Assembly (NCBI RefSeq): GCF_007830125.1
Contig: NZ_VLLG01000002.1
Span: 1,868,550-1,932,549 of the forward strand
Direction: 5' to 3'
Length of the DNA stretch: 64,000 nucleotides
Origin: Chitinophaga japonensis
Lineage (GTDB): Bacteria; Bacteroidota; Bacteroidia; Chitinophagales; Chitinophagaceae
Shown piece after piece: positions 51,841 through 60,466 of this stretch (position 1 is its first letter; each line of letters starts with the position of its first letter). Position numbers and translations under genes: made by a program. A model generated the notes under the pieces. It was not told where the DNA came from, ran no database searches, and saw only the letters and a list, made by a program, of their open reading frames with translations.

Positions 51841-53678
51841 AACTGTAGCAGCGCCGCTTTCTTCACTAATTGTATAAATTCCGAACGGTAGCCTTCCGGG
51901 TCCCCGCCTTTGGCGCCGCGGGCCAGCGCCAGCACCTGGTCATAGCTGGCCTGCCCTTTATAGGCGGAGTTGCGCAGCAACTGGCCAAAGGCGGCTACTG
52001 CCGCGCACATGCGGAAGTCGGCCGGGGCCTGCGCCATGTCCTGCTGCCGGTAGCTCAGCACCTGGGTGATCAACTGGCTGTGATTGTCTGCCGGCTGCTT
52101 ATACCGCAATTTTACCGTCAGCACTTCATGGCTGTCCTGGCTGATCACGGACTTTTGCTGGTATTTGAGCGGGTCCACCCAGTTAACGGCATTGGGCCTG
52201 GCCCCGGCGGGAATAATTTCGTACAGGGCGGTTACCGTATGGCCGGCGCCCATATCCCCGGCATCTTTCCGGTCGTTGTTGAAATCCTCGTTTTGCAGCA
52301 GGCGGTTCTCATAGCCCACCAGGCGGTATGCCTGCACAAATTTTGGATTGAATTCCACCTGCAGCTTCACATCCTTGGCAATGGTAAACAGGGTGCCGCC
52401 AAACTCCGTCACAAAAGTGCGGCGGGCCTCCTCGAAATTGTCGATGTAGGCATAGTTGCCGTTACCTTTATCGGCCAGCAGCTCCAGCTTGTTGTCCTTG
52501 TAATTGCCCATGCCAAAGCCCAGTACGGACAGGAAAATGCCTCGTTCCCTTTCCTGTTCTATCATGCGCTGCAGCTCGCCATCGCTGGAAGCGCCTACGT
52601 TAAAATCGCCATCTGTGGCCAGTATCACGCGGTTGTTACCGTTTCTCAGGAAATTTTCGGCTGCTGTTTTATAGGCCAACTGTATGCCTGCGCCGCCAGC
52701 CGTGGAGCCGCCCGCCTGCAATTTGTCCAGTGCATCCAGTATGGTGGTTTTTTCACTGCCGGAAGTGGCGGGCAGCACCAGCCCGGCTGCGCCGGCATAT
52801 ACCACGATGGCCACCCGGTCTGCGGGGCGCAGTTGCTGCACCAGGGTTTTGAGCGCGTGCTTTACCAGGGGCAGTTTGTTAGGCGCTTCCATGGAGCCGG
52901 ATACGTCTACCAGGAACACCAGGTTGGAGGGCGGTATTTTGTCTGCCGTTACAGTACGGCCTTTCAGGCCAATGCGCACCAGTTGGTGGGCGGGATTCCA
53001 GGGGCACACGGCCATATCGGTGTAGATGGCCACCGGGTCCTTGCCGCGGGGCGCGGCATACTGGTAATCAAAGTAATTGATCATCTCTTCCACCCGCACC
53101 GCATCGGCCGGCGGCAACTGGCCGCTGTTCAGGAAGCGGCGCACATTGCTGTAGGAAGCCCGGTCCACATCCGCGGAAAAAGTGCTGAGCGGCTGGTCCG
53201 TAACCGCATGAAAATCATTTTCATTGACAGGGCTATAATCTTCGGTATTGAAGGCCGGCGGGGGCGGGGCCATTCTCCGCTCCGCATAGGCTATAGCCAC
53301 ACCCGGGGCGCTGTGCATGGCCATATCGTGAACCAGCCGGGCTTTCCTTTGCTGCGCTATTTCGCGTTCCTGGAGCAGCATCGCCGGTTGCAGGCGGAAA
53401 TGCGCTTCCGTAGCGCCATCATTGACCAGCAGCTCCTGCATGTTGTAGCCGCTATAGAGGGCCTGCAGCCTTACCGGGCCTGCCGGCACCTGCAGCCGGA
53501 AAGCGCCTTTGGCATCTGTAATGGCGGAAGGGCTGCCGCCTTTTACCCGTACAACGACTTTCGGCAGCAGGGCATTGGTAGCGGCATCGCGCACGGTGCC
53601 GGTAATGATGCGGGGCTGCGCGGTGGCAGCCAGGGCAGCAAAGCAGGCCATCAGCAGCAGGGAAAGATATTTTTGCAT
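51837..53678 (-). CDS. YfbK-like von Willebrand A protein with N-terminal carboxypeptidase-regulatory domain
   Basis: This 613-residue protein has a signal peptide, a CarboxypepD_reg-like domain (about residues 22-98, IITGTVRDAATNALLPKVVVRV with ITDAKGAFRLQVPAG), a YfbK N-terminal block (STFSADVDRASYSNVRRFLN), a vWA domain with an intact metal site (FLVDVSGSMEAPN, ATDGDFN), and the C-terminal DUF3520-type region. Such proteins are periplasmic or membrane-associated, and vWA domains bind proteins through a metal. The exact role is unknown. Confidence 0.88.
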   Translation of the reverse strand: MQKYLSLLLMACFAALAATAQPRIITGTVRDAATNALLPKVVVRVKGGSPSAITDAKGAFRLQVPAGPVRLQALYSGYNMQELLVNDGATEAHFRLQPAMLLQEREIAQQRKARLVHDMAMHSAPGVAIAYAERRMAPPPPAFNTEDYSPVNENDFHAVTDQPLSTFSADVDRASYSNVRRFLNSGQLPPADAVRVEEMINYFDYQYAAPRGKDPVAIYTDMAVCPWNPAHQLVRIGLKGRTVTADKIPPSNLVFLVDVSGSMEAPNKLPLVKHALKTLVQQLRPADRVAIVVYAGAAGLVLPATSGSEKTTILDALDKLQAGGSTAGGAGIQLAYKTAAENFLRNGNNRVILATDGDFNVGASSDGELQRMIEQERERGIFLSVLGFGMGNYKDNKLELLADKGNGNYAYIDNFEEARRTFVTEFGGTLFTIAKDVKLQVEFNPKFVQAYRLVGYENRLLQNEDFNNDRKDAGDMGAGHTVTALYEIIPAGARPNAVNWVDPLKYQQKSVISQDSHEVLTVKLRYKQPADNHSQLITQVLSYRQQDMAQAPADFRMCAAVAAFGQLLRNSAYKGQASYDQVLALARGAKGGDPEGYRSEFIQLVKKAALLQL

Positions 53679-53818
53679 AACTTAATTATTTTGATCTGTT
53701 AATAATGTTATTTAGCGGTCAGATCGAACCTCGCGTTATCATGCCCCAGCGGAAGCAATGTGCGTGACGCTCGGTTTGATCCGTTAACAGGATGCAGGAA
53801 AAGGGGACGATTCCATAT

Positions 53819-53826
53819 TATCTTTG
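53819..53826 (+). promoter_or_regulatory. Possible -7 box (TATCTTTG) for anmK
   Basis: TATCTTTG ends 16 bases before the anmK ATG, implying a leader of about 10 bases. No TTG is found at the usual distance. Confidence 0.35.
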
Positions 53827-53842
53827 ACAAAATTTTTTCGGA

Positions 53843-54934
53843 ATGGTATATAACGTTATAGGGATTATGTCCGGCAGCTCGCTGGACGGGCTGGATATAG
53901 CCATGGCAGAGCTGACCGAAGTGAGGGGGAAATGGGAATATGTGATCAAAGCGGCGGAATGCCTGCCGTATGAGCCGGAATGGGTGGCGCAACTGGCGGG
54001 TGCCACGGCCCTGCCGGCGGGGGAATACCTGCTGTTGCACAGCCGTTACGGCCATTATATCGGTCAAAAAGTGCTGCAGTTCATTGCACAGCACCAACTG
54101 GAGCACCAGGTGCATTTCATCGCTTCTCACGGACATACCACTTTTCATATGCCGGCCGAAAAAATGACGGCGCAGTTAGGCGAGGGGGCGGCCATTGCCG
54201 CCGTGACCGGTCTGCCCGTGATCAGCGACCTGCGCGCCATGGACGTAGCGCTGGGCGGACAGGGCGCCCCCATTGTGCCCATCGGTGAGCAATTGCTGTT
54301 GTCCGGCTACCAGTACTGGCTGAACCTGGGTGGCATTGCCAACATATCCGCCAACCTGCCGGAAGGATTTACCGCATTTGACATCTGCCCCTGCAACCGT
54401 GTGCTGAATGCGCTGGCGCAGGAGCTGGGCCGGGAGTATGACGAGAACGGGGCGCTGGCCGCCGGCGGGCTTACGGACAAGCCTTTGCTGGAGGTGCTGA
54501 ACGCTTTGCCTTACTATGAAGAGAAATGGCCCAAGTCACTGGCCAATGAGTTTGGCACCGGCACCGTGCTGCCCCTGGTACAGCGTTCCCGCCTGAGCGT
54601 ACAGGGCAAGCTCAATACCTATACGCATCATATAGCCATACAGGTAGCCGGCGCAGTAGCCATGCTGCAGCAGGGCCATGCGCCGGCGGAGGAGCAGCAG
54701 ATGCTGATCACCGGCGGCGGCGCCTTTAACGGCTACATGGTACAGCAGCTACAGGCGCAGTTGCTGCCTTATAATGTGAAGGTGGTAATACCGGATGAGC
54801 AGACCATACAATTCAAGGAAGCATTGATCATGGCGCTGATAGGAGCGCTGCGCTGGCGGCAGGAGCGGAACGTGCTCAGCTCCGTTACCGGCGCACAGCG
54901 CGACAGCGTGGGCGGCGCGCTCTGGCAATCGTAA
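53843..54934 (+). CDS. anmK: Anhydro-N-acetylmuramic acid kinase
   Basis: This cell-wall recycling enzyme phosphorylates anhMurNAc while opening the 1,6-anhydro ring. It is 363 residues, as expected. Seen are the phosphate loop GIMSGSSLDGLDIAMAEL, the catalytic-base region DLRAMDVALGGQGAPIVPIG, WLNLGGIANIS and the C-terminal ITGGGAFNGYMVQQL. Its DNA may carry an imperfect hairpin in the leader (53742-53782). It converges on a membrane protein gene with a shared hairpin. Confidence 0.96.
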   Translation: MVYNVIGIMSGSSLDGLDIAMAELTEVRGKWEYVIKAAECLPYEPEWVAQLAGATALPAGEYLLLHSRYGHYIGQKVLQFIAQHQLEHQVHFIASHGHTTFHMPAEKMTAQLGEGAAIAAVTGLPVISDLRAMDVALGGQGAPIVPIGEQLLLSGYQYWLNLGGIANISANLPEGFTAFDICPCNRVLNALAQELGREYDENGALAAGGLTDKPLLEVLNALPYYEEKWPKSLANEFGTGTVLPLVQRSRLSVQGKLNTYTHHIAIQVAGAVAMLQQGHAPAEEQQMLITGGGAFNGYMVQQLQAQLLPYNVKVVIPDEQTIQFKEALIMALIGALRWRQERNVLSSVTGAQRDSVGGALWQS

Positions 54935-54940
54935 AGCTAC

Positions 54941-54970
54941 AGGAGGAGTGGCCGCGGTGTTACTCCTCCT
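54941..54970. terminator. AGGAGGAGT/ACTCCTCCT hairpin between converging genes
   Basis: Nine perfect pairs with a 12-base loop. The right arm is coding: it forms the last codons K-E-E and stop of the minus-strand membrane protein. No T-tract is present. Confidence 0.55.
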
Positions 54971-55568
54971 TCAGCTCCTGCAGTACGCGCTTTATCTGCT
55001 TCAGGTATTTGCCGTAAAGCTGCTTTACCCACAGTTCCGTTAATGCAATGGTCAGGGCAATGGCCAGGCAGAAAACAGTGATAAACGCGCTGATGATCCT
55101 GTTGGAAAGCATATCCATGTTCCCGTCATGCATGCGTTTGTTGGCGAGTATCATGGTTACGATAACGATCATGATAGGGATGAGGGAAAAAGAGAAGGCC
55201 TTATATATTTCAATGTTCAGCTTAATATCATAGTACACTTCATACAGGTTATCCTTTGAGTTGAGCGTGTTGGTATTCAGCCGTTTATAGAAGAAGTAGA
55301 ATTTGGAGAAGTAAAATATGCTGAGCGCTACCATCATGGTATACATGATGTAATAGGGAGCTACAAAAACGCTGTGAAATTTTATCAGGGAAGGGAAAAA
55401 TCCCATGATCACTATTAAGACCACCTGTGCCACGAATTCATTACGCATATTGCGCCTGATCCGTTCCACGGGCGTTTTTACGGTTTTCAGCCGCTCCAGG
55501 TTCCCCGGTACAGGTATGTCGTCGCCTTTGTCGCTATCCCAGGCAGCTTGCAGATCATCAAAATTCAT
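54960..55568 (-). CDS. Four-helix membrane protein paired with an ECF sigma factor, putative anti-sigma
   Basis: This 202-residue protein has a short acidic N-terminus (MNFDDLQAAWDSDKGDDIP) and four hydrophobic segments (about residues 48-68, 72-92, 122-142, 158-180). Its start overlaps the sigma gene by 11 bases, so translation is coupled. Position and topology suggest a membrane anti-sigma or sensor, but it has neither a FecR domain nor a zinc-binding HxxxCxxC motif. I do not recognise the family firmly. Confidence 0.7.
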   Translation of the reverse strand: MNFDDLQAAWDSDKGDDIPVPGNLERLKTVKTPVERIRRNMRNEFVAQVVLIVIMGFFPSLIKFHSVFVAPYYIMYTMMVALSIFYFSKFYFFYKRLNTNTLNSKDNLYEVYYDIKLNIEIYKAFSFSLIPIMIVIVTMILANKRMHDGNMDMLSNRIISAFITVFCLAIALTIALTELWVKQLYGKYLKQIKRVLQELKEE

Positions 55569-56061
55569 AACCCTGTTGTTTAATTAGTTCTTTCAATTTT
55601 GTTTTGGCCCTGTTGAGCTTTACCCGGGCATTGCCCTCGCTGATGCCCAGGTTTTCCCCGATCTCTTTATGGGAGCATTTTTCGAGATGGTAAAATATCA
55701 ATGCTTTCTCTATTTTCTCCAGCTTTTGTACGGCCTTGTAGAAGTGCGCCAGTTGTAGCTCTTTTTGTGCGGCGGGACTGTCTTCCGCCGCTATGTTCAG
55801 CGGCATTTCAGCGGAGCCGTTAATTTTTTTACGTTCTTTTTTAAAGAAAACCACTGCCGTGTTCAGCGCCACCCGGTACATCCAGGTAGAGAATTTGCTC
55901 TGCTGCTGGAAGGAATCAAAAGACCGCCAGAGCTGGTATATGATTTCCTGGAAAAGATCCTGCTGATCTTCCGCCGTATCCATATACATCCGGGATATCT
56001 TATGAATAATTCCTTTATGCGCCTCGATCAACTCCAGGAATGCTGTTTCCTTGTTTTTCAA
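55558..56061 (-). CDS. ECF-type RNA polymerase sigma factor
   Basis: This 167-residue protein has sigma region 2 (TAEDQQDLFQEIIYQLWRSF, then FSTWMYRVALNTAV) and region 4 (SHKEIGENLGISEGNARVKL). It belongs to the ECF group and is encoded with the four-helix membrane protein, which probably controls it. It differs from the FecR-linked sigma at 19049 and may respond to envelope or membrane stress; this is inferred from the partner only. Confidence 0.93.
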   Translation of the reverse strand: MKNKETAFLELIEAHKGIIHKISRMYMDTAEDQQDLFQEIIYQLWRSFDSFQQQSKFSTWMYRVALNTAVVFFKKERKKINGSAEMPLNIAAEDSPAAQKELQLAHFYKAVQKLEKIEKALIFYHLEKCSHKEIGENLGISEGNARVKLNRAKTKLKELIKQQGYEF

Positions 56062-56124
56062 AGTCAGGGTTTCTTTGCTGTATTAGTATGCGCTGCGTGG
56101 AGTTTGTTACAGCGGCTGCGGCCA

Positions 56125-57771
56125 CTAGCCGGCAGTGACCGGTATGAACCGGAATGCATCCCCGTCAAACAGGCCTTTGTCACTTAGCTTCAGGTGCGGG
56201 ATCACCAGCAAGGCCATGAAGGAGAGCGTCATAAAAGGCGCCGCCAGGTTGCTGCCCAGGCCTTTGGCCGCCTGGTCCAGCGCGCTGTACCGTTCCGCTA
56301 CGGCATAGCCGTCCAGGGGGCTGATCAGTCCTGCTACGGGCAGGGGCAGTACCTGCAGGCTGGCGCCATCTGCCACGCTGATGCCGCCCTGCTCCTGTAT
56401 CACGGCGTTCACTGCAGCGCAGAGGCTTTCATCGTCCACGCCCACGGCAATGATGTTGTGGCTGTCATGCGCCACGGAGGAGGCGATGGCGCCGGTAGTA
56501 AAGCCGAAATTCCGGATAAAGCCCAGCGCTACAGGGGCGGGCTGGTAGCGGTTCACCACGGCAAGCTTCAATATATCCCGGGCGGGATCGCTGTACAGCG
56601 CTCCATCCGTTACCGGCAGGGCTGCGTGAATATTGTTGGTGATCAGTTGACCGTCCAGCGCTTCTATCACGTGCACGTTCACGGGCTGCCCGTCCTTGCC
56701 TGCAGCGGGTATGCGAAAATCCGACGGCTGGTGCGGGCGGCATTCAAAATTATTGAGAATGCCGGCAGGCACGGGCGCTATCAGGGTTTTGCCGGCGGCG
56801 GCTACCTGCGTGCCGTTGATGTAAGTGGCCAGGATATTAAAGTCGGTAGTATTGTCGATAATGATCAGGTCTGCCGGGTCGCCTTCCCGCAGCAGCCCTG
56901 TTCCCGGCTGGTAGTGGAGAGCAGGGTTCACGCAGGCGGCCCGCAGTACTTTGAACAGGTCTATGCCCAGCGCCAGCGCACGTTTTACAAGGAGGTTGAT
57001 GTGGCCTTCCACCAGGCTGTCCGGGTGCTTGTCGTCACTGCAGAACATGATCTTTTCCGGGTGCTCGTGCAGCAGTGGGATCAGGGCATCAAAGTTCTTG
57101 GCGGCGCTGCCTTCCCGTATTAATATGTGCATGCCGTACTGCAGCTTGTCCTGCGCTTCCTCCAGGGTAAAGCATTCATGATCCGTACTGATGCCGGCGG
57201 CAATATACCGCTGTGCATCGGCGCCCCGCAGGCCCGGCGCATGTCCGTCCACCGGCTTGCCGGCCCGCCTGGCCGCGGCGATCTTGGCCATTACCTCCGG
57301 CTGCTGCTGCAGCACGCCGGGGAAGTTCATCATTTCAGACAGGTACCTGATGTCCGGGCTTTGCAGCAGGGCCTCTACATCCGCTACGCTTACGGTGGCG
57401 CCGGCGGTTTCAAAAGGTGTGGCGGGCACGCAGGAAGGGACGCCGAAGCAGAATTTGAACGGCGCTTGCCTGCCGTTGTCAATCATGTACTGCACGCCTT
57501 CCACGCCCAGCACATTGGCTATTTCATGCGGGTCCGACACGGTGGCCACGGTGCCATGCACTACGGCCAGCCGGGCAAATTCCGCCGGGGTAAGCATGGA
57601 GCTTTCAATATGCACATGCGCGTCTATAAAGCCCGGCAGCAGGTACTGCTCATAGGGCTGTTTCTCCCGCACGATCTGTTGAATGCGGCCGTCCGCTATG
57701 TGCACGGTGGCCGGGTATATTTCCTGTTGCAGGATGTCTATCAGGTTGCCGGAAAGCTGGAAAGCGTTCAT
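56125..57771 (-). CDS. ade: Adenine deaminase
   Basis: This amidohydrolase converts adenine to hypoxanthine in purine salvage. It is 548 residues with LPGFIDAHVHIESSMLTPAEF (metal histidines), HGTVATVSDPHEIANVLG, VDGHAPGLRG, FCSDDKHPDSLVEGHIN and the C-terminal HDSHNIIAVGVDDESL. Length and motifs are typical of the AdeC/Ade type. It diverges from a LolA-like gene with 64 bases between starts. Confidence 0.96.
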   Translation of the reverse strand: MNAFQLSGNLIDILQQEIYPATVHIADGRIQQIVREKQPYEQYLLPGFIDAHVHIESSMLTPAEFARLAVVHGTVATVSDPHEIANVLGVEGVQYMIDNGRQAPFKFCFGVPSCVPATPFETAGATVSVADVEALLQSPDIRYLSEMMNFPGVLQQQPEVMAKIAAARRAGKPVDGHAPGLRGADAQRYIAAGISTDHECFTLEEAQDKLQYGMHILIREGSAAKNFDALIPLLHEHPEKIMFCSDDKHPDSLVEGHINLLVKRALALGIDLFKVLRAACVNPALHYQPGTGLLREGDPADLIIIDNTTDFNILATYINGTQVAAAGKTLIAPVPAGILNNFECRPHQPSDFRIPAAGKDGQPVNVHVIEALDGQLITNNIHAALPVTDGALYSDPARDILKLAVVNRYQPAPVALGFIRNFGFTTGAIASSVAHDSHNIIAVGVDDESLCAAVNAVIQEQGGISVADGASLQVLPLPVAGLISPLDGYAVAERYSALDQAAKGLGSNLAAPFMTLSFMALLVIPHLKLSDKGLFDGDAFRFIPVTAG

Positions 57772-57835
57772 TGGATAAAGATAGGGCAGGATTGGTGCAA
57801 TTCTTGTATTTTGTGGTGTCTAAAAATACATTTTT

Positions 57836-58552
57836 ATGAAACCGAGCAAAACGTTGACCCTGATAGCCGCCGCTTTCGTCCTGGCATGCAGTGCCTACGC
57901 ACAAAGCGTGGACGAGATCGTAAACAAGCACATAGCCGCCATGGGCGGCCGCGATAAGTTAAAGAACATGGAAACCATGTATACAGAAGGGATTATGGAA
58001 ATGCGGGGTATGGAGATCCCCATCAAATTGTGGGTAGTGAACGATAAGGCCGTGCGGATGGAGTTTGAAGTAATGGGCTCCAACAATATACAGGTGGTGA
58101 CCCGCAACGGCGGCTGGATGCAGATGCCCTTTCAGAGCCCCGAGCCCAAAGAGATGGACTCCGGTATGGTGCGTGCCATGCAGCCCCGCCTGGACCTGGC
58201 AGGAGAGCTGTATGACTACAAGTCCAGGGGCCGGACGGTAACCCTGGAAGGAAAGGAGACCACCGCCGGCGTGGAGGCGTACAAGCTGAAGGTGATCAAT
58301 GAGAACGGCTCGGTCACGCATTTGTTCGTGGATGCCAATACCTACTACATTGACAAGATCGAAAGCCGGGTGAGCGCCCAGGGGCAGGAAATGGATATTG
58401 CCACCATGCTGTCTGACTATAAGAAAACGGACAATGGGTATGTGTATCCCGCCCTTACCACGCAGGAGCCGATTGGCAGCAAGATCAGCGTTACCAAAGT
58501 GGAAGTGAACAAGCCGGTGGATGAAAGCCTGTTCAAAATGCCGGGTAAGTAA
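57836..58552 (+). CDS. LolA-like periplasmic protein
   Basis: This 238-residue protein has a signal peptide (LIAAAFVLACSAYA-Q) and a body like outer-membrane lipoprotein-sorting proteins: VDEIVNKHIAAMGGRDKLKNMETMYTEG (part), TVTLEGKETTAGVEAYKLKV and a C-terminal VTKVEVNKPVDESLFKMPGK. It probably binds a lipid or hydrophobic ligand in the periplasm. It converges on the WYL regulator gene with 3 bases between stop codons. Confidence 0.8.
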   Translation: MKPSKTLTLIAAAFVLACSAYAQSVDEIVNKHIAAMGGRDKLKNMETMYTEGIMEMRGMEIPIKLWVVNDKAVRMEFEVMGSNNIQVVTRNGGWMQMPFQSPEPKEMDSGMVRAMQPRLDLAGELYDYKSRGRTVTLEGKETTAGVEAYKLKVINENGSVTHLFVDANTYYIDKIESRVSAQGQEMDIATMLSDYKKTDNGYVYPALTTQEPIGSKISVTKVEVNKPVDESLFKMPGK

Positions 58553-58555
58553 AAT

Positions 58556-59560
58556 TTATTTATACAATCCATGCATGGCGGCTGTTTCGGCCGCCATTTT
58601 TTTTACCAGTTGCTCCGGCGCCAGCACTTTTACATTGGCGCCATAGCCCAGCAGCAGCATCTGCAGCTCGTGGTTGATCACCACGTGAAGGGATATACGG
58701 CATTCCTGCGCGTTGTCAATAAGCACCTGCTGGGTAGCATGCAGGGGCTGTGATTTTACATACTTACCCTGGTGGGGCGTAAAGGACAGTACTACATTTT
58801 CCGGCGCGCCTTCCAGCACGGTAATGCCAATGGCGTGCTGGTAATAGCTGGCATCGTCAAAATTCTTTTCATCAAAATGCTGGTTGGTAGGCCACAGCTT
58901 CACGATCCTGTCCAGCGCAAAGGTGAGCAGGGTGCCGCCCTTGGCTTTCTGGCTTTTGCCGATCAGGTAAAAACGGTGCTGGTACTCGCGCAGGTGGTAG
59001 GGCTCTACCCAGTGCTCCTTCGGCTCATTGCGGTCAAAGCTCTGGTAGGCAATGCGGATCACTTCCAGGGTTTTGATGGCGTCCACTATTTCCGGGATAT
59101 GCTCTGCGCCCTTGTACTGGGTGGCGCGTGCAAACCTGATCAGCCCTTTATGCTCCAGCGCCTGCCGGTTCATTTTGAGGCTGGCCGCTATTTTCAGTAT
59201 GGCATCCTCGAACTGCTGTACCACGGGCAGGCTGCGGAACTGTTCCAGTATGCCGATGGCGATCTCCAGCCCCTGCAGGTCGGCCTCTTCAATAGGAATA
59301 TTGCTGATGGAATAGGCATCGTCCTCATAGCGGTAAGTGCCGCTGCTGCGGTCATATACGATGGGCGCCATATAGTTCAGCTCCGGGTCCTGCCGCATAT
59401 CCTGTATATCCTTCTGTATGGTGCGGGTGGAGATGCTGGCATCCATTTTTTCCGATACGTAGGCAATGAGCGCTTCCAGCGTAGGCCTGGGCAAACGCTT
59501 GTTGCGCAGCCTTTCATCTATCCAGCGGTAACGGGAAAGCGCATCTTTATTCTTGGGCAT
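58556..59560 (-). CDS. WYL-domain transcriptional regulator
   Basis: From the ATG at 59560 the product is 334 residues: an N-terminal winged helix (TLEALIAYVSEKMDASISTRTIQKDI, part), a WYL domain (RIAYQSFDRNEPKEHWVEPYHLREYQHRFYLIGKS, part) and a C-terminal extension. WYL domains sense small molecules or nucleic-acid ligands and are linked to stress, DNA-damage and defence control. It diverges from a gene of unknown function, which it may regulate. Confidence 0.9.
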   Translation of the reverse strand: MPKNKDALSRYRWIDERLRNKRLPRPTLEALIAYVSEKMDASISTRTIQKDIQDMRQDPELNYMAPIVYDRSSGTYRYEDDAYSISNIPIEEADLQGLEIAIGILEQFRSLPVVQQFEDAILKIAASLKMNRQALEHKGLIRFARATQYKGAEHIPEIVDAIKTLEVIRIAYQSFDRNEPKEHWVEPYHLREYQHRFYLIGKSQKAKGGTLLTFALDRIVKLWPTNQHFDEKNFDDASYYQHAIGITVLEGAPENVVLSFTPHQGKYVKSQPLHATQQVLIDNAQECRISLHVVINHELQMLLLGYGANVKVLAPEQLVKKMAAETAAMHGLYK

Positions 59561-59627
59561 GGAGCAGGTTTTAGGGGGGTAAAAATAAAGAAATTTCACT
59601 ACGCAAATCCCCTGCGTGCAGCCCGGG

Positions 59628-59635
59628 TAGTTTTG
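59628..59635 (+). promoter_or_regulatory. Possible -7 box (TAGTTTTG) for the gene at 59660
   Basis: TAGTTTTG lies 24 bases before the ATG in the gap shared with the divergent WYL regulator. No TTG element is clear. Confidence 0.4.
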
Positions 59636-59659
59636 CTATTGTTATTAAACACCTGAGCT

Positions 59660-60292
59660 ATGAAGAAGGTACAAGCACAGCAAACACCCGCACAAAGAAA
59701 AGTTTTAGTAGGCAAAGCCGATGCGGCCGCCACCATGCAATGCCGGGCCATTTCCATCGGGCAGGTCATACTGGATGAGTCCAATTATCTCACCTTCTGG
59801 GGATATATACAGGGAGATGGCGGCTGGCGCCGTTGTGATTTCATCACTAACTACGATGTGCTGAACGAGATGCTGCGCCATAGCGGGCACATGAATGATG
59901 CCATCCAGATGAGCATTGTGCAGCACCTGGAAGATATGCGGCAGGTACCGGAAGTAATAGACCTGGAGGCCAGCCACGGAGAAGCAGTGGTTTTTGATAA
60001 CATGCGCTTCCAGTTAAGCCGTCCCCGCCTGCAGCAGCAGGGCCGGTGGATAGAGTACACCGAAGGCGAGTGCTATTACATCACCAAAGTAACACCGGAG
60101 CCGGCCCGGGAAACGGTGGCGCATGAGCAGCAGATAGACCAGTGCATGGCGCTGCTGGGCAAAAGCTACGAACTCTACCTCGGCTACCTGGAGCTGGATT
60201 TCGAAGAGACCGTGGCCCGGCAGGAAGCGAACCTGACAGACGATCTGAAATATACGATGGCCTATTACGCCTGGAAACAACATCACCATTGA
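59660..60292 (+). CDS. Protein of unknown function divergent from the WYL regulator
   Basis: This 210-residue protein is likely cytoplasmic (no signal peptide), mixed alpha/beta by appearance (GYIQGDGGWRRCDFITNYDV, MSIVQHLEDMRQVPEVIDLE) and ends in WKQHHH. I recognise no domain. Its divergent position suggests control by the WYL regulator. Codon use looks like that of its neighbours, so it is probably a real gene. Confidence 0.7.
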   Translation: MKKVQAQQTPAQRKVLVGKADAAATMQCRAISIGQVILDESNYLTFWGYIQGDGGWRRCDFITNYDVLNEMLRHSGHMNDAIQMSIVQHLEDMRQVPEVIDLEASHGEAVVFDNMRFQLSRPRLQQQGRWIEYTEGECYYITKVTPEPARETVAHEQQIDQCMALLGKSYELYLGYLELDFEETVARQEANLTDDLKYTMAYYAWKQHHH

Positions 60293-60361
60293 AAGACCCC
60301 TGCATTAATCCCATACCTGGCACGCCCGTGTAACCCCTGATCCTGACTGTTTGTTAACACC

Positions 60362-60389
60362 TTTCCCTACCCCGGCCGGGGTAGGGAAA
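60362..60389. promoter_or_regulatory. Perfect 28-base palindrome before the peroxiredoxin gene
   Basis: The half-site TTTCCCTACCCCGG is followed immediately by its exact reverse complement with no loop. It lies 105-78 bases before the peroxiredoxin ATG and 50 bases before its -7 box. It may be an operator for a dimeric regulator or a terminator of the upstream gene, although an A-rich rather than T-rich tract follows. Confidence 0.6.
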
Positions 60390-60438
60390 AAATTTATAAA
60401 AAACTTCCCTAAAGTCTATAAAATTTGTAGGAAATTAC

Positions 60439-60446
60439 TACATTTG
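60439..60446 (+). promoter_or_regulatory. Possible -7 box (TACATTTG) for the peroxiredoxin gene
   Basis: TACATTTG fits the consensus and lies 20 bases before the ATG. TTG at 60425 is too close to serve as -33, so activation by a bound regulator may be needed. Confidence 0.4.
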
Positions 60447-60466
60447 GTGTCATAAATAGATGTACC

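Noticed and set aside
53723..53782. Possible tRNA (GGTTTGATCC on plus, GGTTCGATC on minus)
   Set aside because: The sequence after the T-loop-like part does not pair to form a T-stem or acceptor stem on either strand; only an imperfect hairpin remains.
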